DNA of 64,000 nt, from positions 5,481,501 to 5,545,500 of the forward strand of contig NZ_CP031417.1 of assembly GCF_003367395.1 (NCBI RefSeq). The letters run 5' to 3'. The stretch's first letter is position 1. Each line of letters begins with the position of its first letter. This document shows positions 45,538 through 54,462 of this stretch, piece by piece. A model generated the notes under the pieces. That model had not been told where the DNA came from and did not search any database. It saw only the letters and a list, made by a program, of their open reading frames with translations. Origin of the DNA: Pseudolabrys taiwanensis. Lineage in GTDB: Bacteria > Pseudomonadota > Alphaproteobacteria > Rhizobiales > Xanthobacteraceae. The translations under genes were made by a program, and so were the position numbers.

Positions 45538-46274
45538 GCCCGCCATGCCAGAGCCCGCTTGGTGATCAGGAGATAGACGCGGTCGGCGGCGAAGCCGAGG
45601 AAGGCCACGGTGAAGACGACCGCGTACATGGCATCGTATGTGCCGTTGGCGCCGAGCGAGCCGATCAGGTAGCCGAAGCCCTTCTGCGCAACGATCAATT
45701 CGGACGATACCAGCAGGATGAAGGACAATGCGAGCGCGGTGCGGATGCCGTTGAGCAACTCCGGCATCGCGCTCGGCACGACGACGTCCCACAACATGCG
45801 CAGTCGGCTTGCGCCCATGCTGCGCGCCGACCAGACGAGATGGCGCTCGCTCGAGCGCGCGCCGTTGAAGGCGCCGATGGTGACCGGCAGCATGCAGCCG
45901 AGGAAGATGAGCAGGATCTTCGAGCCGTCGCCGAAGCCGAGCCAGATCACCGTCACGGGGATCAGCGCGGATTTCGGCAGCGGATAGAAGATCTCGACGA
46001 TCGGCGCGAGGAGAACGTTGACCGGCTTGAACCAAGCCATGGCAATGCCGAGCACGCCGCCGATGACGACGGCTAGGGCGAGCCCGGCGAAGGCGCGGTA
46101 GATCGAGGTGACGCCGTTGGTCACAAGCTCGCCATCCTTGATCATGTCGATCCAGGCCGAGACGACGTCGGACAGAGGCGGCAGGGCCAGTGGCGAGACG
46201 AGGCCGAGCCGCGAGGACAGCTCCCACGCGGCGGCGAGGATGAGCAGGGGACTGTAACGGATGAACGCCTTCAT
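45534..46274 (-). CDS. ABC transporter permease (SsuC/TauC family), first subunit
   Basis: 246 residues starting MKAFIRYSPLLILAAAWELS. About six membrane helices, with the EAA loop LVWSARSMGASRLRMLWDVV and VPSAMPELLNGIRTALALSF. The ATG at 46274 overlaps the ATPase stop by ATGA, and its own stop overlaps the next permease start in the same way. The frame is open upstream inside the ATPase gene, but that part is not coding. Confidence 0.92.
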   Translation of the reverse strand: MKAFIRYSPLLILAAAWELSSRLGLVSPLALPPLSDVVSAWIDMIKDGELVTNGVTSIYRAFAGLALAVVIGGVLGIAMAWFKPVNVLLAPIVEIFYPLPKSALIPVTVIWLGFGDGSKILLIFLGCMLPVTIGAFNGARSSERHLVWSARSMGASRLRMLWDVVVPSAMPELLNGIRTALALSFILLVSSELIVAQKGFGYLIGSLGANGTYDAMYAVVFTVAFLGFAADRVYLLITKRALAWRA

Positions 46275-47062
46275 CGCTTGACGCCCTGCGCCTTCGCGGC
46301 CTCTTCCTTCACCAGGTTCCAGAGCTCGTCGACTTTGTCGACGAAGAAACTGTTCTTGAAAATATCGGGATCGTTCTTGTCGAACTTTGTGTCGACGATG
46401 GTCTTGATGCGGCCCGGCCGCGCCGACATCACCGCGACGCGGTCGGCGAGATAGACCGCCTCCTGCACGTCGTGAGTGACGAAGATCACCGTCTTCGGCG
46501 TGCGCTGCCAAATCGACAGCAACTCACGCTGCATCAGGCCGCGCGTCTGCGCGTCGAGCGCGCCGAACGGCTCGTCCATCAGCAGGATCTTCGGATCGAA
46601 AGCCAAAGTGCGGGCGATCGCGGCGCGCTGCTTCATGCCGCCTGACAGTTGTGAGGGATAGCTGTCCTCGAAACCCGACAGGCCGACGAGATCGATGTAT
46701 TGTTGCGCGCGCGCCTCGCGCTCGGCTTTCTGCATGCCCTGGCGTTCGAGGCCGTAGAGAACGTTACCGCGCACCGTCTTCCACGGGAACAGCGCGAAGT
46801 GCTGGAAGACGATGCCGCGGTCGGGGCCAGGCGCGGTGACTTTTTTGCCGTCGACCGTGATGCTGCCGATCTCGACCGGCAGGAAACCGCCGATCAGATA
46901 AAGCAGTGTCGACTTGCCACAGCCGGAGGGGCCGAGCAGCGCGAGGAATTCACGGTTGGAGACGGAAAGCGATATCTGGTCGAGCGCCAAGACCTCCCGT
47001 CCGACCGGCGGCCGGTACATGTGGTTGACGTTGTCGACGATGATTTGGGCGGGCGCGTTCAT
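46271..47062 (-). CDS. ABC transporter ATP-binding protein (SsuB/TauB family)
   Basis: 263 residues. Walker A LLGPSGCGKSTLLYLIGGF, Q-loop VFQHFALFPWKTV, signature LSGGMKQRAAIARTLA, Walker B ILLMDEPFGALD and the switch His in VIFVTHDVQEAVYLADR are all present. Start ATG 47062 (MNAPAQIIVDNVNHMY); a TTG at 47083 is the other option. It is the first transporter gene; the MetE-like gene ends 118 bp upstream on the same strand and may belong to the same unit. Confidence 0.94.
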   Translation of the reverse strand: MNAPAQIIVDNVNHMYRPPVGREVLALDQISLSVSNREFLALLGPSGCGKSTLLYLIGGFLPVEIGSITVDGKKVTAPGPDRGIVFQHFALFPWKTVRGNVLYGLERQGMQKAEREARAQQYIDLVGLSGFEDSYPSQLSGGMKQRAAIARTLAFDPKILLMDEPFGALDAQTRGLMQRELLSIWQRTPKTVIFVTHDVQEAVYLADRVAVMSARPGRIKTIVDTKFDKNDPDIFKNSFFVDKVDELWNLVKEEAAKAQGVKR

Positions 47063-47180
47063 GATGACATGAAGCCTCCCCAACGGCGCGCGTCTGTCAA
47101 GCAGTCACAGCGCGCGCCGATACAAATCGTGTCCTGTGATGTGGGACACATCCCGCTTTTGCGGCAACGCAAACAAGCTC

Positions 47181-48224
47181 TCAACCAAGCTGCGCGGCTT
47201 GCGCGTGAAGGTGCAGCAGGTCGGGGATCGTCTTGGGATCGCGCCGGCCGAAGCCGCATTCGGTGGCGACGCCGAAATTGCGCACGAATTGTTTTGCGGC
47301 TTCAAGCCGCCGCTTCGTCCCATCGATGCCATCGGTGTAGTGGACCAGACCGAGACACAGCCGCGTCGTCGGTGCGAGCTCGAGCCGTTGCAACGGCGCG
47401 AAGTAGGCGGCATCGGACCGGTCTCGCGGTACCGGCATGTGTATCTGCGCGATCTGGCGCTTGAGCTGTCCCGCCAAGCGGTTCGCATAGTCGACCATGT
47501 CACCCATATCTGTTGGCTCGATGACGTGGCGATGGCCGGCATCGCCGTAACAAAAGTGAAACAGCAGGTCGATGTCGGCGGGCACGTGGTCCGCCAATCT
47601 GACGACGATCTTGGAGAAGGTTTCCTGCATCTCCTCCTTGGTGTTGCCATAGGGCGTGGGCTGGTCTCGCTCGAGCCGGGCAAAGACCGCGGAAGCAATG
47701 TCGAACTGGATGGCGATGTCGTCGTGCGGCAGCGCGGCGGCGATCTTGTCGATCTCGCGCAGCACGGCATCGTTGTAGATCGGATCGATGTCGCGTTGCA
47801 GGTCCTCCTGCACGAACAGCCAGATGACCGAATGCGCGGGCACGAGGTCGATCTGGAACTTCACCTGCGGCGGGATCTTGCCCGCGCGTTTCAGCGCCGC
47901 GAAGGTGGCGTACGACTTCTTCGCGATATCGGCATAGAACAGGTTGTCGAAGCGAACGTCCTTGATGGAGACGCCCGGTTTGAGCTGATAGCGGCGATGC
48001 TTGGCGGCCTTGCCGTGCAGTTGAAAGGTCTCGGGCGACAGCTCGAAGGCCGGGTTGTCCCGGAATATCGGCTCCAGCCAGGTGATCCAGTCGATCCGCT
48101 CCCCGGTTTCGCCGTCCGGCAAGGTGAGGAGCGTCGGGCCGAGCGCCGCGCTCACGGTCTCGAACACGGTGGCCGCGTCGGCCATCGGCACGCTGCCGAC
48201 CAGATATACGTTGCGCGCGGTCAT
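47181..48224 (-). CDS. MetE-like (cobalamin-independent methionine synthase C-terminal fold) protein
   Basis: 347 residues from ATG 48224 (MTARNVYLVGSVPMADAATV) with a clear AAGGAGACG ribosome site. It is half the length of MetE and lacks the N-terminal barrel. FHFCYGDAGHRHV gives His-x-Cys, and ATECGFGRRDPKT gives the distal Cys; these correspond to the zinc ligands of the MetE catalytic barrel, so a zinc site that activates a thiol or other acceptor is likely. The true substrate is unknown. Divergent from a LysR regulator and upstream of an ABC uptake operon, it is probably part of a catabolic or salvage unit. Confidence 0.78.
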   Translation of the reverse strand: MTARNVYLVGSVPMADAATVFETVSAALGPTLLTLPDGETGERIDWITWLEPIFRDNPAFELSPETFQLHGKAAKHRRYQLKPGVSIKDVRFDNLFYADIAKKSYATFAALKRAGKIPPQVKFQIDLVPAHSVIWLFVQEDLQRDIDPIYNDAVLREIDKIAAALPHDDIAIQFDIASAVFARLERDQPTPYGNTKEEMQETFSKIVVRLADHVPADIDLLFHFCYGDAGHRHVIEPTDMGDMVDYANRLAGQLKRQIAQIHMPVPRDRSDAAYFAPLQRLELAPTTRLCLGLVHYTDGIDGTKRRLEAAKQFVRNFGVATECGFGRRDPKTIPDLLHLHAQAAQLG

Positions 48225-48333
48225 TCTCGTCTCCTTCGTGTCGTTTCCTCGCGGGCGGTTCAGACGCTGCCCTGCTGACGCGCAAATTGACGCCGGGACG
48301 GCGATCATGTCCAATATGAACAATGGCGCTTTC

Positions 48334-48350
48334 CATAATTTGAGATTATG
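48334..48350. promoter_or_regulatory. CATAAT-N5-ATTATG palindrome overlapping the LysR start codon
   Basis: A perfect 6-base inverted repeat with a 5-base spacer whose last three bases are the ATG of the LysR gene. Such a site would let the regulator repress itself while acting on the divergent MetE-like gene 110 bp away. LysR autoregulatory sites of T-N11-A type are common; this one is only inferred. Confidence 0.5.
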
Positions 48351-49262
48351 ACCCTCGATCCTAAGCGGCTTATGGAATTGCTGAGCATCGCCGAGACCGG
48401 TTCGTTCACGAAAGCGGCGGCGGCGCGCCGCGTGTCGCAGCCGGCGCTGTCGAACAGCATGGCGCTGCTGGAGAAGGCGCTTGGCGTGCGCGTGCTGGAG
48501 CGCGGCCGCGGCGGCGCGGCGCTGACCGAATACGGCCGCTTGCTCACGACCCATGCGCAGGCGCTCGCGGCTTTGCTCGCGCGGGCAAACGACGATGTGC
48601 GGCTACGGCGGCAGGGATTGGAAGGGCAGTTGACGATCGGTGCGTCGCCGCTCGCGTGTGTCGATCTCGTGCCGAACGCGATCGCCACGGTCGAGCGCAA
48701 GAGCCCGAATGTGCGTGTTCAAGTCGAGGAACGTCCGGACGACCAGCTCATGCACGGCCTGCGCACGGGGGCCTTTGACGTCATCGTCAGCCCCGCCGGT
48801 GCCGAGACGGATGCGCCCGACGTCGTGTGCGAAACGCTGCTCAGCGATGTCCCGGTCGTCATGGTGCGGCGCGGCCATCCGCTGGCGCGGCGGCGTCGGG
48901 TCACGCTCAAGGAACTCAGCGATGTGCGATGGGTGTTTCCGAGCGCCCATACGGCGATGTGGCGCCACATCGAGGCGTTATTCACCGCCTGGGATATCGC
49001 TTGGCCGGCGAGCTATGTGACGACCAATTCGGTGCTTGCACTGCGATCGCTGGTGCTGCGCACCGACAGCGTCACAATCTCGTCGCCGCATTTGATGAAG
49101 CTGGAACTGGCGTCGGGACGGCTGATCGGCATTCCGCTGGCAAAGCCGCACTTCGTGCGTGAAATCGTGCTGCGCACGCGGCGGGCTCAGCCATTATCGC
49201 CGCTGGCGGCGCGCTTTGTTGCTGCACTGCGAACCGAGGCGGCGGCGCTTCGGAGGGCTTGA
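48348..49262 (+). CDS. LysR-family transcriptional regulator
   Basis: 304 residues. The N-terminal winged helix reads LMELLSIAETGSFTKAAAAR and VSQPALSNSMALLEKALGVR, followed by the linker helix and an effector domain from about residue 90 (LTIGASPLACVDLVP). Start ATG 48348 lies in a palindrome. It is divergent from the MetE-like gene and its ABC operon, which it most likely controls. The class II aldolase gene follows 77 bp downstream. Confidence 0.93.
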   Translation: MTLDPKRLMELLSIAETGSFTKAAAARRVSQPALSNSMALLEKALGVRVLERGRGGAALTEYGRLLTTHAQALAALLARANDDVRLRRQGLEGQLTIGASPLACVDLVPNAIATVERKSPNVRVQVEERPDDQLMHGLRTGAFDVIVSPAGAETDAPDVVCETLLSDVPVVMVRRGHPLARRRRVTLKELSDVRWVFPSAHTAMWRHIEALFTAWDIAWPASYVTTNSVLALRSLVLRTDSVTISSPHLMKLELASGRLIGIPLAKPHFVREIVLRTRRAQPLSPLAARFVAALRTEAAALRRA

Positions 49263-49339
49263 ATGGGAGCACGGGCGGTTCTAATGGTCGCTTGGCTTCT
49301 ACCGTATACTGTCATTTTTACCAGGAAGAGGAAAACATA

Positions 49340-50146
49340 GTGGCCCCGTCGCTCGCCGAAGCCCTCCGCGAACTCGCGCTTGCGAACCGCATTGTCGCCA
49401 ACGAGGGCGTGCTCGACGCTTTCGGGCACGTCAGCATGCGGCATCCCGACAATCCGAACCGCTACTTCCTGTCGCGCTCGCGCGCGCCGCAATTGGTGCG
49501 GCCGGAAGATCTTATCGAGTACGATCTCGACTCGCAGCCGATCAAGCCGCCGTCGGTTTCGCAGTATTCGGAGCGCGTCATCCACGGTGAAATCTACAAG
49601 GCGCGTCCCGACGTGATGTCGGTGTGCCATCACCATTCGCCCGCCTTCATGCCGCTGCTGGCGACGCGGACGGACTACATGCCCGTCTTCCATCTCGGCG
49701 CGGTCGGGGGCATCAAGCCGCCGTATTGGGACCAGCATGACGAATTCGGCGACACCAACATGCTGGTGGTGAAGCCGGAGGAGGGCGCCTCGCTGGCGCG
49801 CGCGCTCGGTCAGCACTGGATGGTGCTGATGAACCGGCACGGCGTGACCGCTGTCGGCACCACCGTCGGCGACTGCGTCTTCCGCACCATCTACTCCGAT
49901 CGCAACGCCGCCTATCAGGTCCAGTCGATGACCATCGGTGACCGGATCGACACGCTTTCACCGGGTGAAACGGAAATCTCCAGCAAGATCGGGACCTCGA
50001 CCACGGGTCTCGCTCGCGCCTGGGAATACTGGTCGATGCGCGTCGAAAACGCCGGTGGCGGATTGCCGCCTGCGAAGGCCGCTGCGCGCGCCAAGCCGGC
50101 GGCCAAGAAGGCGGCGCCGGTGAAGTCCAAGAAGAAGCGCCGCTAA
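49340..50146 (+). CDS. Class II aldolase/adducin family protein
   Basis: 268 residues from GTG 49340, which follows AGGAAGAGGAAAAC; a TTG at 49259 would add unsupported residues. DAFGHVSMRHPDNPNRYFLS is the phosphate-binding loop region of the family, CHHHSPAFMPL supplies metal-binding His, and NRHGVTAVGTTVGD the third His. The last 25 residues are Lys/Ala-rich (AKPAAKKAAPVKSKKKRR), an unusual basic tail. Members cleave or decarboxylate small hydroxy-acids in the cytoplasm. It is followed by two binding-protein genes, suggesting that it works on an imported compound. Confidence 0.88.
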   Translation: MAPSLAEALRELALANRIVANEGVLDAFGHVSMRHPDNPNRYFLSRSRAPQLVRPEDLIEYDLDSQPIKPPSVSQYSERVIHGEIYKARPDVMSVCHHHSPAFMPLLATRTDYMPVFHLGAVGGIKPPYWDQHDEFGDTNMLVVKPEEGASLARALGQHWMVLMNRHGVTAVGTTVGDCVFRTIYSDRNAAYQVQSMTIGDRIDTLSPGETEISSKIGTSTTGLARAWEYWSMRVENAGGGLPPAKAAARAKPAAKKAAPVKSKKKRR

Positions 50147-50156
50147 TTTAAGCTTT

Positions 50157-50199
50157 CCCCACGGGCGGCGCGCGGTGTTCAATGCCGCCGCTCGTGGGG
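50157..50199 (+). terminator. Hairpin between aldolase and binding-protein gene
   Basis: CCCCACG pairs with CGTGGGG, with further GC pairing inside, 11 bp after the aldolase stop. It is followed by CGCTTTAATA. It may be a weak terminator or processing site. Confidence 0.5.
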
Positions 50200-50245
50200 C
50201 GCTTTAATAGCTTCAATAAAAGAAAAGATACTACGGAGGAACGCA

Positions 50246-51214
50246 ATGAAGACATTTACATCGTTGGCGGCAGCATTCGTTGTCGCGCTACCCGTCGCCT
50301 TCGCCCATCCGGCCGCGGCCGAGGACACGCTCAAGGTGGCGATGGGCCAGATCAACAACTGGGAGAACCAGCCGCCGACGCTCGGCCAGGATGCCGGCAT
50401 CTTCAAGAAGCACGGCCTCACGCTCGAGGTGGTCGGCACAGCCGGCGCTGGCGAGACGATCCAGGCAGTCATCTCGGGTTCGGCCGACATCGGCGGCGGC
50501 GCCGGCGCGGCCGGCGTCATGCGCGCCTTCTCGAAAGGCGCGCCGATCCGCATCCTCGCTCCGGCCTTCACCGGCACGAGCGACCTCTATTGGTACGTGA
50601 AGGCGGATTCCAAGCTGCAATCGCTGAAGGACACGACCTCGAGCAACACGATCGCCTATTCGACCAACGGCTCGTCGTCGCACAACATCGTCGTCGCCTT
50701 CGGCGAGGAACTCGGCTCCAAGGCCAAGCCTGTGGCGACAGGCAGCCCGCCGGGCACGCTGACGGCTGTCATGTCCGGTCAGGTCGATATCGGCTGGGCG
50801 TCGCCCCCGTTCGGTCTGCGCGAGCTGAAGGAAGGCAAGATCCGCATCCTGGCGCGCGGCAATGAAGTGCCGTCGCTGCGCGGTCAGACGGTGCGGACGC
50901 TGATCGTCAACTTGAATGCCTGGAACACGAAGCGCGACGCCATCCTGCGCTTCATGGAGGCCTACCGCGAGGCCGTTGATTGGATGTACGACGACCCGAA
51001 GGCGCTCGAGATGTACTCCAAAAAGGTCAATCAGCCGGTCGAGGTCCTCAAGGAGTCGATGGAGAAGTTCCAGCCGCGCCAAGCCATCCAGAGCGACAAA
51101 TTCGCCGACCTCGACGGTGCGGTGCGCGATGCGGTGAAGCTCAAATACCTGGACCAGCCGCTCACCAAAGAGCAGCTCTCGGAGCTCATCGTCACGCCGC
51201 CGCGCAAGAAATAG
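50246..51214 (+). CDS. Substrate-binding protein, NMT1/TauA-like (orphan pair, first)
   Basis: 322 residues, signal peptide MKTFTSLAAAFVVALPVAFA to AAA, good CGGAGGA ribosome site. Core blocks are QDAGIFKKHGLTLEVVGTAG, TIQAVISGSADIGGGAG, LYWYVKADS and DIGWASPPFGLRELKEGKIR, typical of NMT1/SsuA-like ABC binding proteins. No permease or ATPase gene lies beside it. It and the next gene (117 bp downstream) are clear paralogs, about two-thirds identical by eye. Confidence 0.88.
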   Translation: MKTFTSLAAAFVVALPVAFAHPAAAEDTLKVAMGQINNWENQPPTLGQDAGIFKKHGLTLEVVGTAGAGETIQAVISGSADIGGGAGAAGVMRAFSKGAPIRILAPAFTGTSDLYWYVKADSKLQSLKDTTSSNTIAYSTNGSSSHNIVVAFGEELGSKAKPVATGSPPGTLTAVMSGQVDIGWASPPFGLRELKEGKIRILARGNEVPSLRGQTVRTLIVNLNAWNTKRDAILRFMEAYREAVDWMYDDPKALEMYSKKVNQPVEVLKESMEKFQPRQAIQSDKFADLDGAVRDAVKLKYLDQPLTKEQLSELIVTPPRKK

Positions 51215-51260
51215 ATCGTTCTTCGCGCGGAGAAGTAAGTTCTCTATTGCAATGCAGCGA

Positions 51261-51288
51261 CGGGCCGCCCTTGACGCGGGGCGGCCCG
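51261..51288 (+). terminator. GC hairpin between the paired binding-protein genes
   Basis: CGGGCCGCCC and GGGCGGCCCG form a perfect 10-bp stem with an 8-base loop. There is no T-run, so it may act as an mRNA stabiliser or attenuator that favours the first gene. Confidence 0.55.
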
Positions 51289-51331
51289 CTTGCGTATGCC
51301 GCTTGGGTCAAAGGGATAGGAGATTGACCCA

Positions 51332-52285
51332 ATGCGCCGGATCCTCGCCGCCATGGCGACGCTGGCCGCGCTGAATGCTCCGGTCCTGGCCGACGACACG
51401 TTGAAGGTCGCGGTCGGGCAGCTCACCACCTGGGAAAACCAGATGACGCTGATCGGGCAGGATGCCGGCATCTTCAAGAAGCACGGAATCGTGCTCGAGA
51501 ACTTCGGCACCAACGGCGCCGGAGAAACATTGCAGGCGGTGATCTCGGGCTCCGCCGATATCGGCATCGGCATGGGCACCTCGGGCGCCATGCGCGCGTT
51601 CGTGCGCGGCGCGCCGGTGCGTATGCTGGCGCCGGCCTTCACCGGCAGCAACGACCTCTATTGGTACGTCAAGGCGGATTCGCCGATCAAATCGCTGGCC
51701 GACACGACCGAAAGCCAGACGATCGCCTATTCCACCAATGGCTCGTCGACCCACAGCCTGGTCATCGGCTTCGGCAAGGAGCTTGGGCTGAAGGCTAAGC
51801 CGACGGCGACCGGTGGCCCGCCGGCGACGCTGACATTGGTGATGTCGGGACAGATCGATATCGGCTGGGCCTCGCCGCCGTTCGGCCTGAAAGAGATCGA
51901 CGAGGGCAAGATTCGCGTGCTGGCACGCGGCAGCGCCGTGCCGTCGACGCGCAATCAGACGGTGCGCGTGCAGATCGTCAACGCGAACCTGCTGAGGGAG
52001 AAGAAGGACGTCATCGAGCGCTTCATGAAGGCCTATCGCGAGGCGATCGAGTGGATGTATTCGGATCCGAAGGCGATCGAGATGTATGCGGCAAAGATGA
52101 AAGTGCCGGTCGCGCTCATCAAGAAGGCGCTGCCTGAGTCGCATCCGCGATCCGCGCTGCAGGCGGATGCGTTGTCCGACGCCGACGGCATCATGCGCGA
52201 CGCCGTTACCAACAAGTTCCTCGATAAGCCGCTGACCAAAGAGCAGTTGGCCGAGTTCTATCCGTTCCCCGCTTTGGGGAAGTAG
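51332..52285 (+). CDS. Substrate-binding protein, NMT1/TauA-like (orphan pair, second)
   Basis: 317 residues with a short signal peptide (MRRILAAMATLAALNAPVLA) and GGATAGGAG upstream. It repeats the blocks of its neighbour: QDAGIFKKHGIVLENFGTNG, LYWYVKADSPIKSLADT and DIGWASPPFGLKEIDEGKIR. It must borrow transport subunits from elsewhere, or serve in sensing (inference). It ends before a strong terminator. Confidence 0.88.
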   Translation: MRRILAAMATLAALNAPVLADDTLKVAVGQLTTWENQMTLIGQDAGIFKKHGIVLENFGTNGAGETLQAVISGSADIGIGMGTSGAMRAFVRGAPVRMLAPAFTGSNDLYWYVKADSPIKSLADTTESQTIAYSTNGSSTHSLVIGFGKELGLKAKPTATGGPPATLTLVMSGQIDIGWASPPFGLKEIDEGKIRVLARGSAVPSTRNQTVRVQIVNANLLREKKDVIERFMKAYREAIEWMYSDPKAIEMYAAKMKVPVALIKKALPESHPRSALQADALSDADGIMRDAVTNKFLDKPLTKEQLAEFYPFPALGK

Positions 52286-52316
52286 CGCCGTCCAAAAGGC
52301 GCACGTTGAAACTTAA

Positions 52317-52347
52317 GGGCCGCTGCCACGCAGCGGCCCCTTTTTTT
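52317..52347 (+). terminator. Rho-independent terminator after the orphan binding-protein pair
   Basis: GGGCCGCTGC and GCAGCGGCCC form a 10-bp stem with a three-base loop, followed at once by CTTTTTTT. It lies 31 bp after the stop at 52285. Confidence 0.92.
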
Positions 52348-52486
52348 GCGCGTCGAGGATTTCTTTTTTCGTCCTTCGACTCGGCGACGGCAAATGCTAT
52401 TATTTGCAAACAATAACGATCCCCAAGGATCGGGCTCAACTCTCGCCGCCTATGAGCGAGGGGAGCGCAAGGGAGGAGATGCCGCG

Positions 52487-53473
52487 ATGCAAAACCGCCG
52501 TCGGTTGCTCACACACATGCTGGCCGCCGCCGGGGCCGCGTCGTTCGGACGAACCGCCGCAAGGGCCGAGGATGCCAAGCGGCTCGTTCGCTTCATCGTC
52601 GGCTTCCCGGCCGGCGGCGGCACGGACGTTCTCGCGCGCCTGGTCGCTGAACGGGTCCGCGTGCCCTTCGCGTCCTCGGTGATCGTCGAGAACCGGCCGG
52701 GTGCGGCCGCGCGCGCCTCCGTCGACTACGTCAAGAACGCCGAGCCCGATGGCAGCACGCTGCTGTTCACGCCCGATTTTCCGATCACGCTTTATCCGCA
52801 CAGCTTCCGCTCGCTGAGTTACGACCCGCTGCGCGACCTCGTTCCGGTCGCGCCGGCGGCGAAGTCGATGCTGTCATACAGCGTGGGGCCAGCCGTGCCC
52901 GCGAACGTCACTACGCTTGCCGCGTTCGTGAAGTGGTGCCGCGACAATCCGAAGAGCGCCAATTATGCAACGACGGCCGCCGGCGGCACGCCGCATTTTG
53001 TCGGTGTGATGTTCGCCAACGCGGCCGGCATTCCGATGACGCCGGTGCATTATCGCGGCGGCGCGCCGGCCTTGCAGGATCTCATCGGCGGCCATGTGCC
53101 GGCGAGCATCAACCCGATCAGCGAGAGCATGGCCCAGGCGCAATCCGGCGGACTGCGCATCCTGGCGGTCACGGGCGAGAAGCGCTCGCGGTTCCTGCCG
53201 GACGTGCCGACGATGAAGGAGCAGGGCTTCGACGTCGTCGTCGAGCCGTGGCTCGGCTTTTTTGCGCCGGCCCGGACGCCGGCCGAGACGGTGCGCACGC
53301 TCGGCGCCGCGATCAGCGACGTCGCCCGCTCGGCGGACTATGCGGAGAGCCTGGCGAAGTTCGGCAACGAGCCGGCGGTCCAGACAAGCGAGGCCTTCAC
53401 CGCGACCGTGCGTTCGGATCTCGAGCGCTGGGGCTCGGTCGTGAAAGCGTCGGGCTTCGTCGCGGTGGAATAA
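52487..53473 (+). CDS. Bug-family tripartite tricarboxylate transporter substrate-binding protein
   Basis: 328 residues from ATG 52487 behind GGGAGGAG; the frame upstream is not coding. The N-terminus MQNRRRLLTHMLAAAGAAS is twin-arginine-like, so Tat export is possible. FIVGFPAGGGTDVLARLVAE and VIVENRPGAAARASVDYV are the defining Bug motifs, and HYRGGAPALQDLIGGHV the ligand loop. No TctA/TctB membrane genes are present, as is usual for the many orphan Bug proteins of beta- and alphaproteobacteria. The ligand is probably a carboxylic acid. Confidence 0.9.
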   Translation: MQNRRRLLTHMLAAAGAASFGRTAARAEDAKRLVRFIVGFPAGGGTDVLARLVAERVRVPFASSVIVENRPGAAARASVDYVKNAEPDGSTLLFTPDFPITLYPHSFRSLSYDPLRDLVPVAPAAKSMLSYSVGPAVPANVTTLAAFVKWCRDNPKSANYATTAAGGTPHFVGVMFANAAGIPMTPVHYRGGAPALQDLIGGHVPASINPISESMAQAQSGGLRILAVTGEKRSRFLPDVPTMKEQGFDVVVEPWLGFFAPARTPAETVRTLGAAISDVARSADYAESLAKFGNEPAVQTSEAFTATVRSDLERWGSVVKASGFVAVE

Positions 53474-53488
53474 GCGGCGCTTCGGCAA

Positions 53489-54391
53489 TCACAGCTGCGA
53501 TTTGGCGACGGCGCTGATGGCTTCGAGCATGACGGCGCGGTCGTCGTGAAGCGTCGCGCGCACCTTTTCGTTCTTGCCGATCGCGCCCATCTCGCGCTGG
53601 CGTTTGACCGTCGCATCGACCATGAGCGGCTCGAGGCCGAGCTCGCGCAAGGTCACCGACGATTCCTCCATCTCGGCGGCACGGCGCTCGCCATGGCTCG
53701 CCATGCGCTCAATGTTGTAGGTCGCCATCTGCTTGAAATCGAGTGCGGGATAATTGTTCTTGAGCGAGGCGGTGACCTCTTCCAGGAGGCCGGCGCGCTG
53801 CGCGGCCAGGAAGCATTCGAGCGCGAGCGCCTCCATGCCCTTGATCATCACGCTACGGACCATCTTGATCGCGGCGGCCTGGCCGGTGGGGCCGGGTACG
53901 ATCGACAGCTTCATCTCCATCTCGGTCAAGACCGGCGCCACCTCTTCGGCCTGCGGGCCGGCGATCAGAAGCGGCGTCTTGTGCTTGAGCGGATGGATCG
54001 GCGCGACCACGGCGACGTCGATATAGCGCGCCTTGCCTTCCAGCAGGGCGGCGGTCGCCTGCTTGCGGCCCGGCGAGACCGAATTGATGTCGAGATACCA
54101 GGGGTTGCCCTTCAGATGTGGCGCGACCGACCGCGCCGCCTCGAGGCTGGAAGCCGCCGTCACCGCCGCGATGACCATGTCGGTCTCAGCCACGGCGTCG
54201 GCGGCCGATGCCGCGAGCCGCACGCCGAACTTGTCGCCGGCCGCCTTCAGCGCGGCGCCGGCCGCTTCCGGAAACAGGATGTCCCACGCCGCGATCTGCT
54301 CGATGCCGGCCTCGCGCAGGCCCGAAGCAATGGCCTGGCCGGCCTCGCCGAAACCGATGAACGAAACGCGCGGCGTATTGCGACGGGACAT
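53489..54391 (-). CDS. NAD(P)-binding dehydrogenase, 6-phosphogluconate-dehydrogenase-like with DUF1932
   Basis: 300 residues. The Rossmann fold opens with VSFIGFGEAGQAIASGLREAG. The segment NSVSPGRKQATAALL resembles the substrate loop of beta-hydroxyacid dehydrogenases, and KMVRSVMIKGMEALALECF carries the catalytic Lys region. The C-terminal DUF1932 domain includes ERMASHGERRAAEMEE. The family oxidises beta-hydroxy acids; the specific substrate is not apparent. It converges with the Bug gene (15 bp between stops) and follows the aldo/keto reductase gene by 71 bp on the same strand. Confidence 0.87.
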   Translation of the reverse strand: MSRRNTPRVSFIGFGEAGQAIASGLREAGIEQIAAWDILFPEAAGAALKAAGDKFGVRLAASAADAVAETDMVIAAVTAASSLEAARSVAPHLKGNPWYLDINSVSPGRKQATAALLEGKARYIDVAVVAPIHPLKHKTPLLIAGPQAEEVAPVLTEMEMKLSIVPGPTGQAAAIKMVRSVMIKGMEALALECFLAAQRAGLLEEVTASLKNNYPALDFKQMATYNIERMASHGERRAAEMEESSVTLRELGLEPLMVDATVKRQREMGAIGKNEKVRATLHDDRAVMLEAISAVAKSQL

Positions 54392-54462
54392 GGGCTAACC
54401 TTCGATGTTCGACGTGTTCTTATGCGCGGCAGATTAGATGATTTTGCGGCGCGGGTCAGGGC

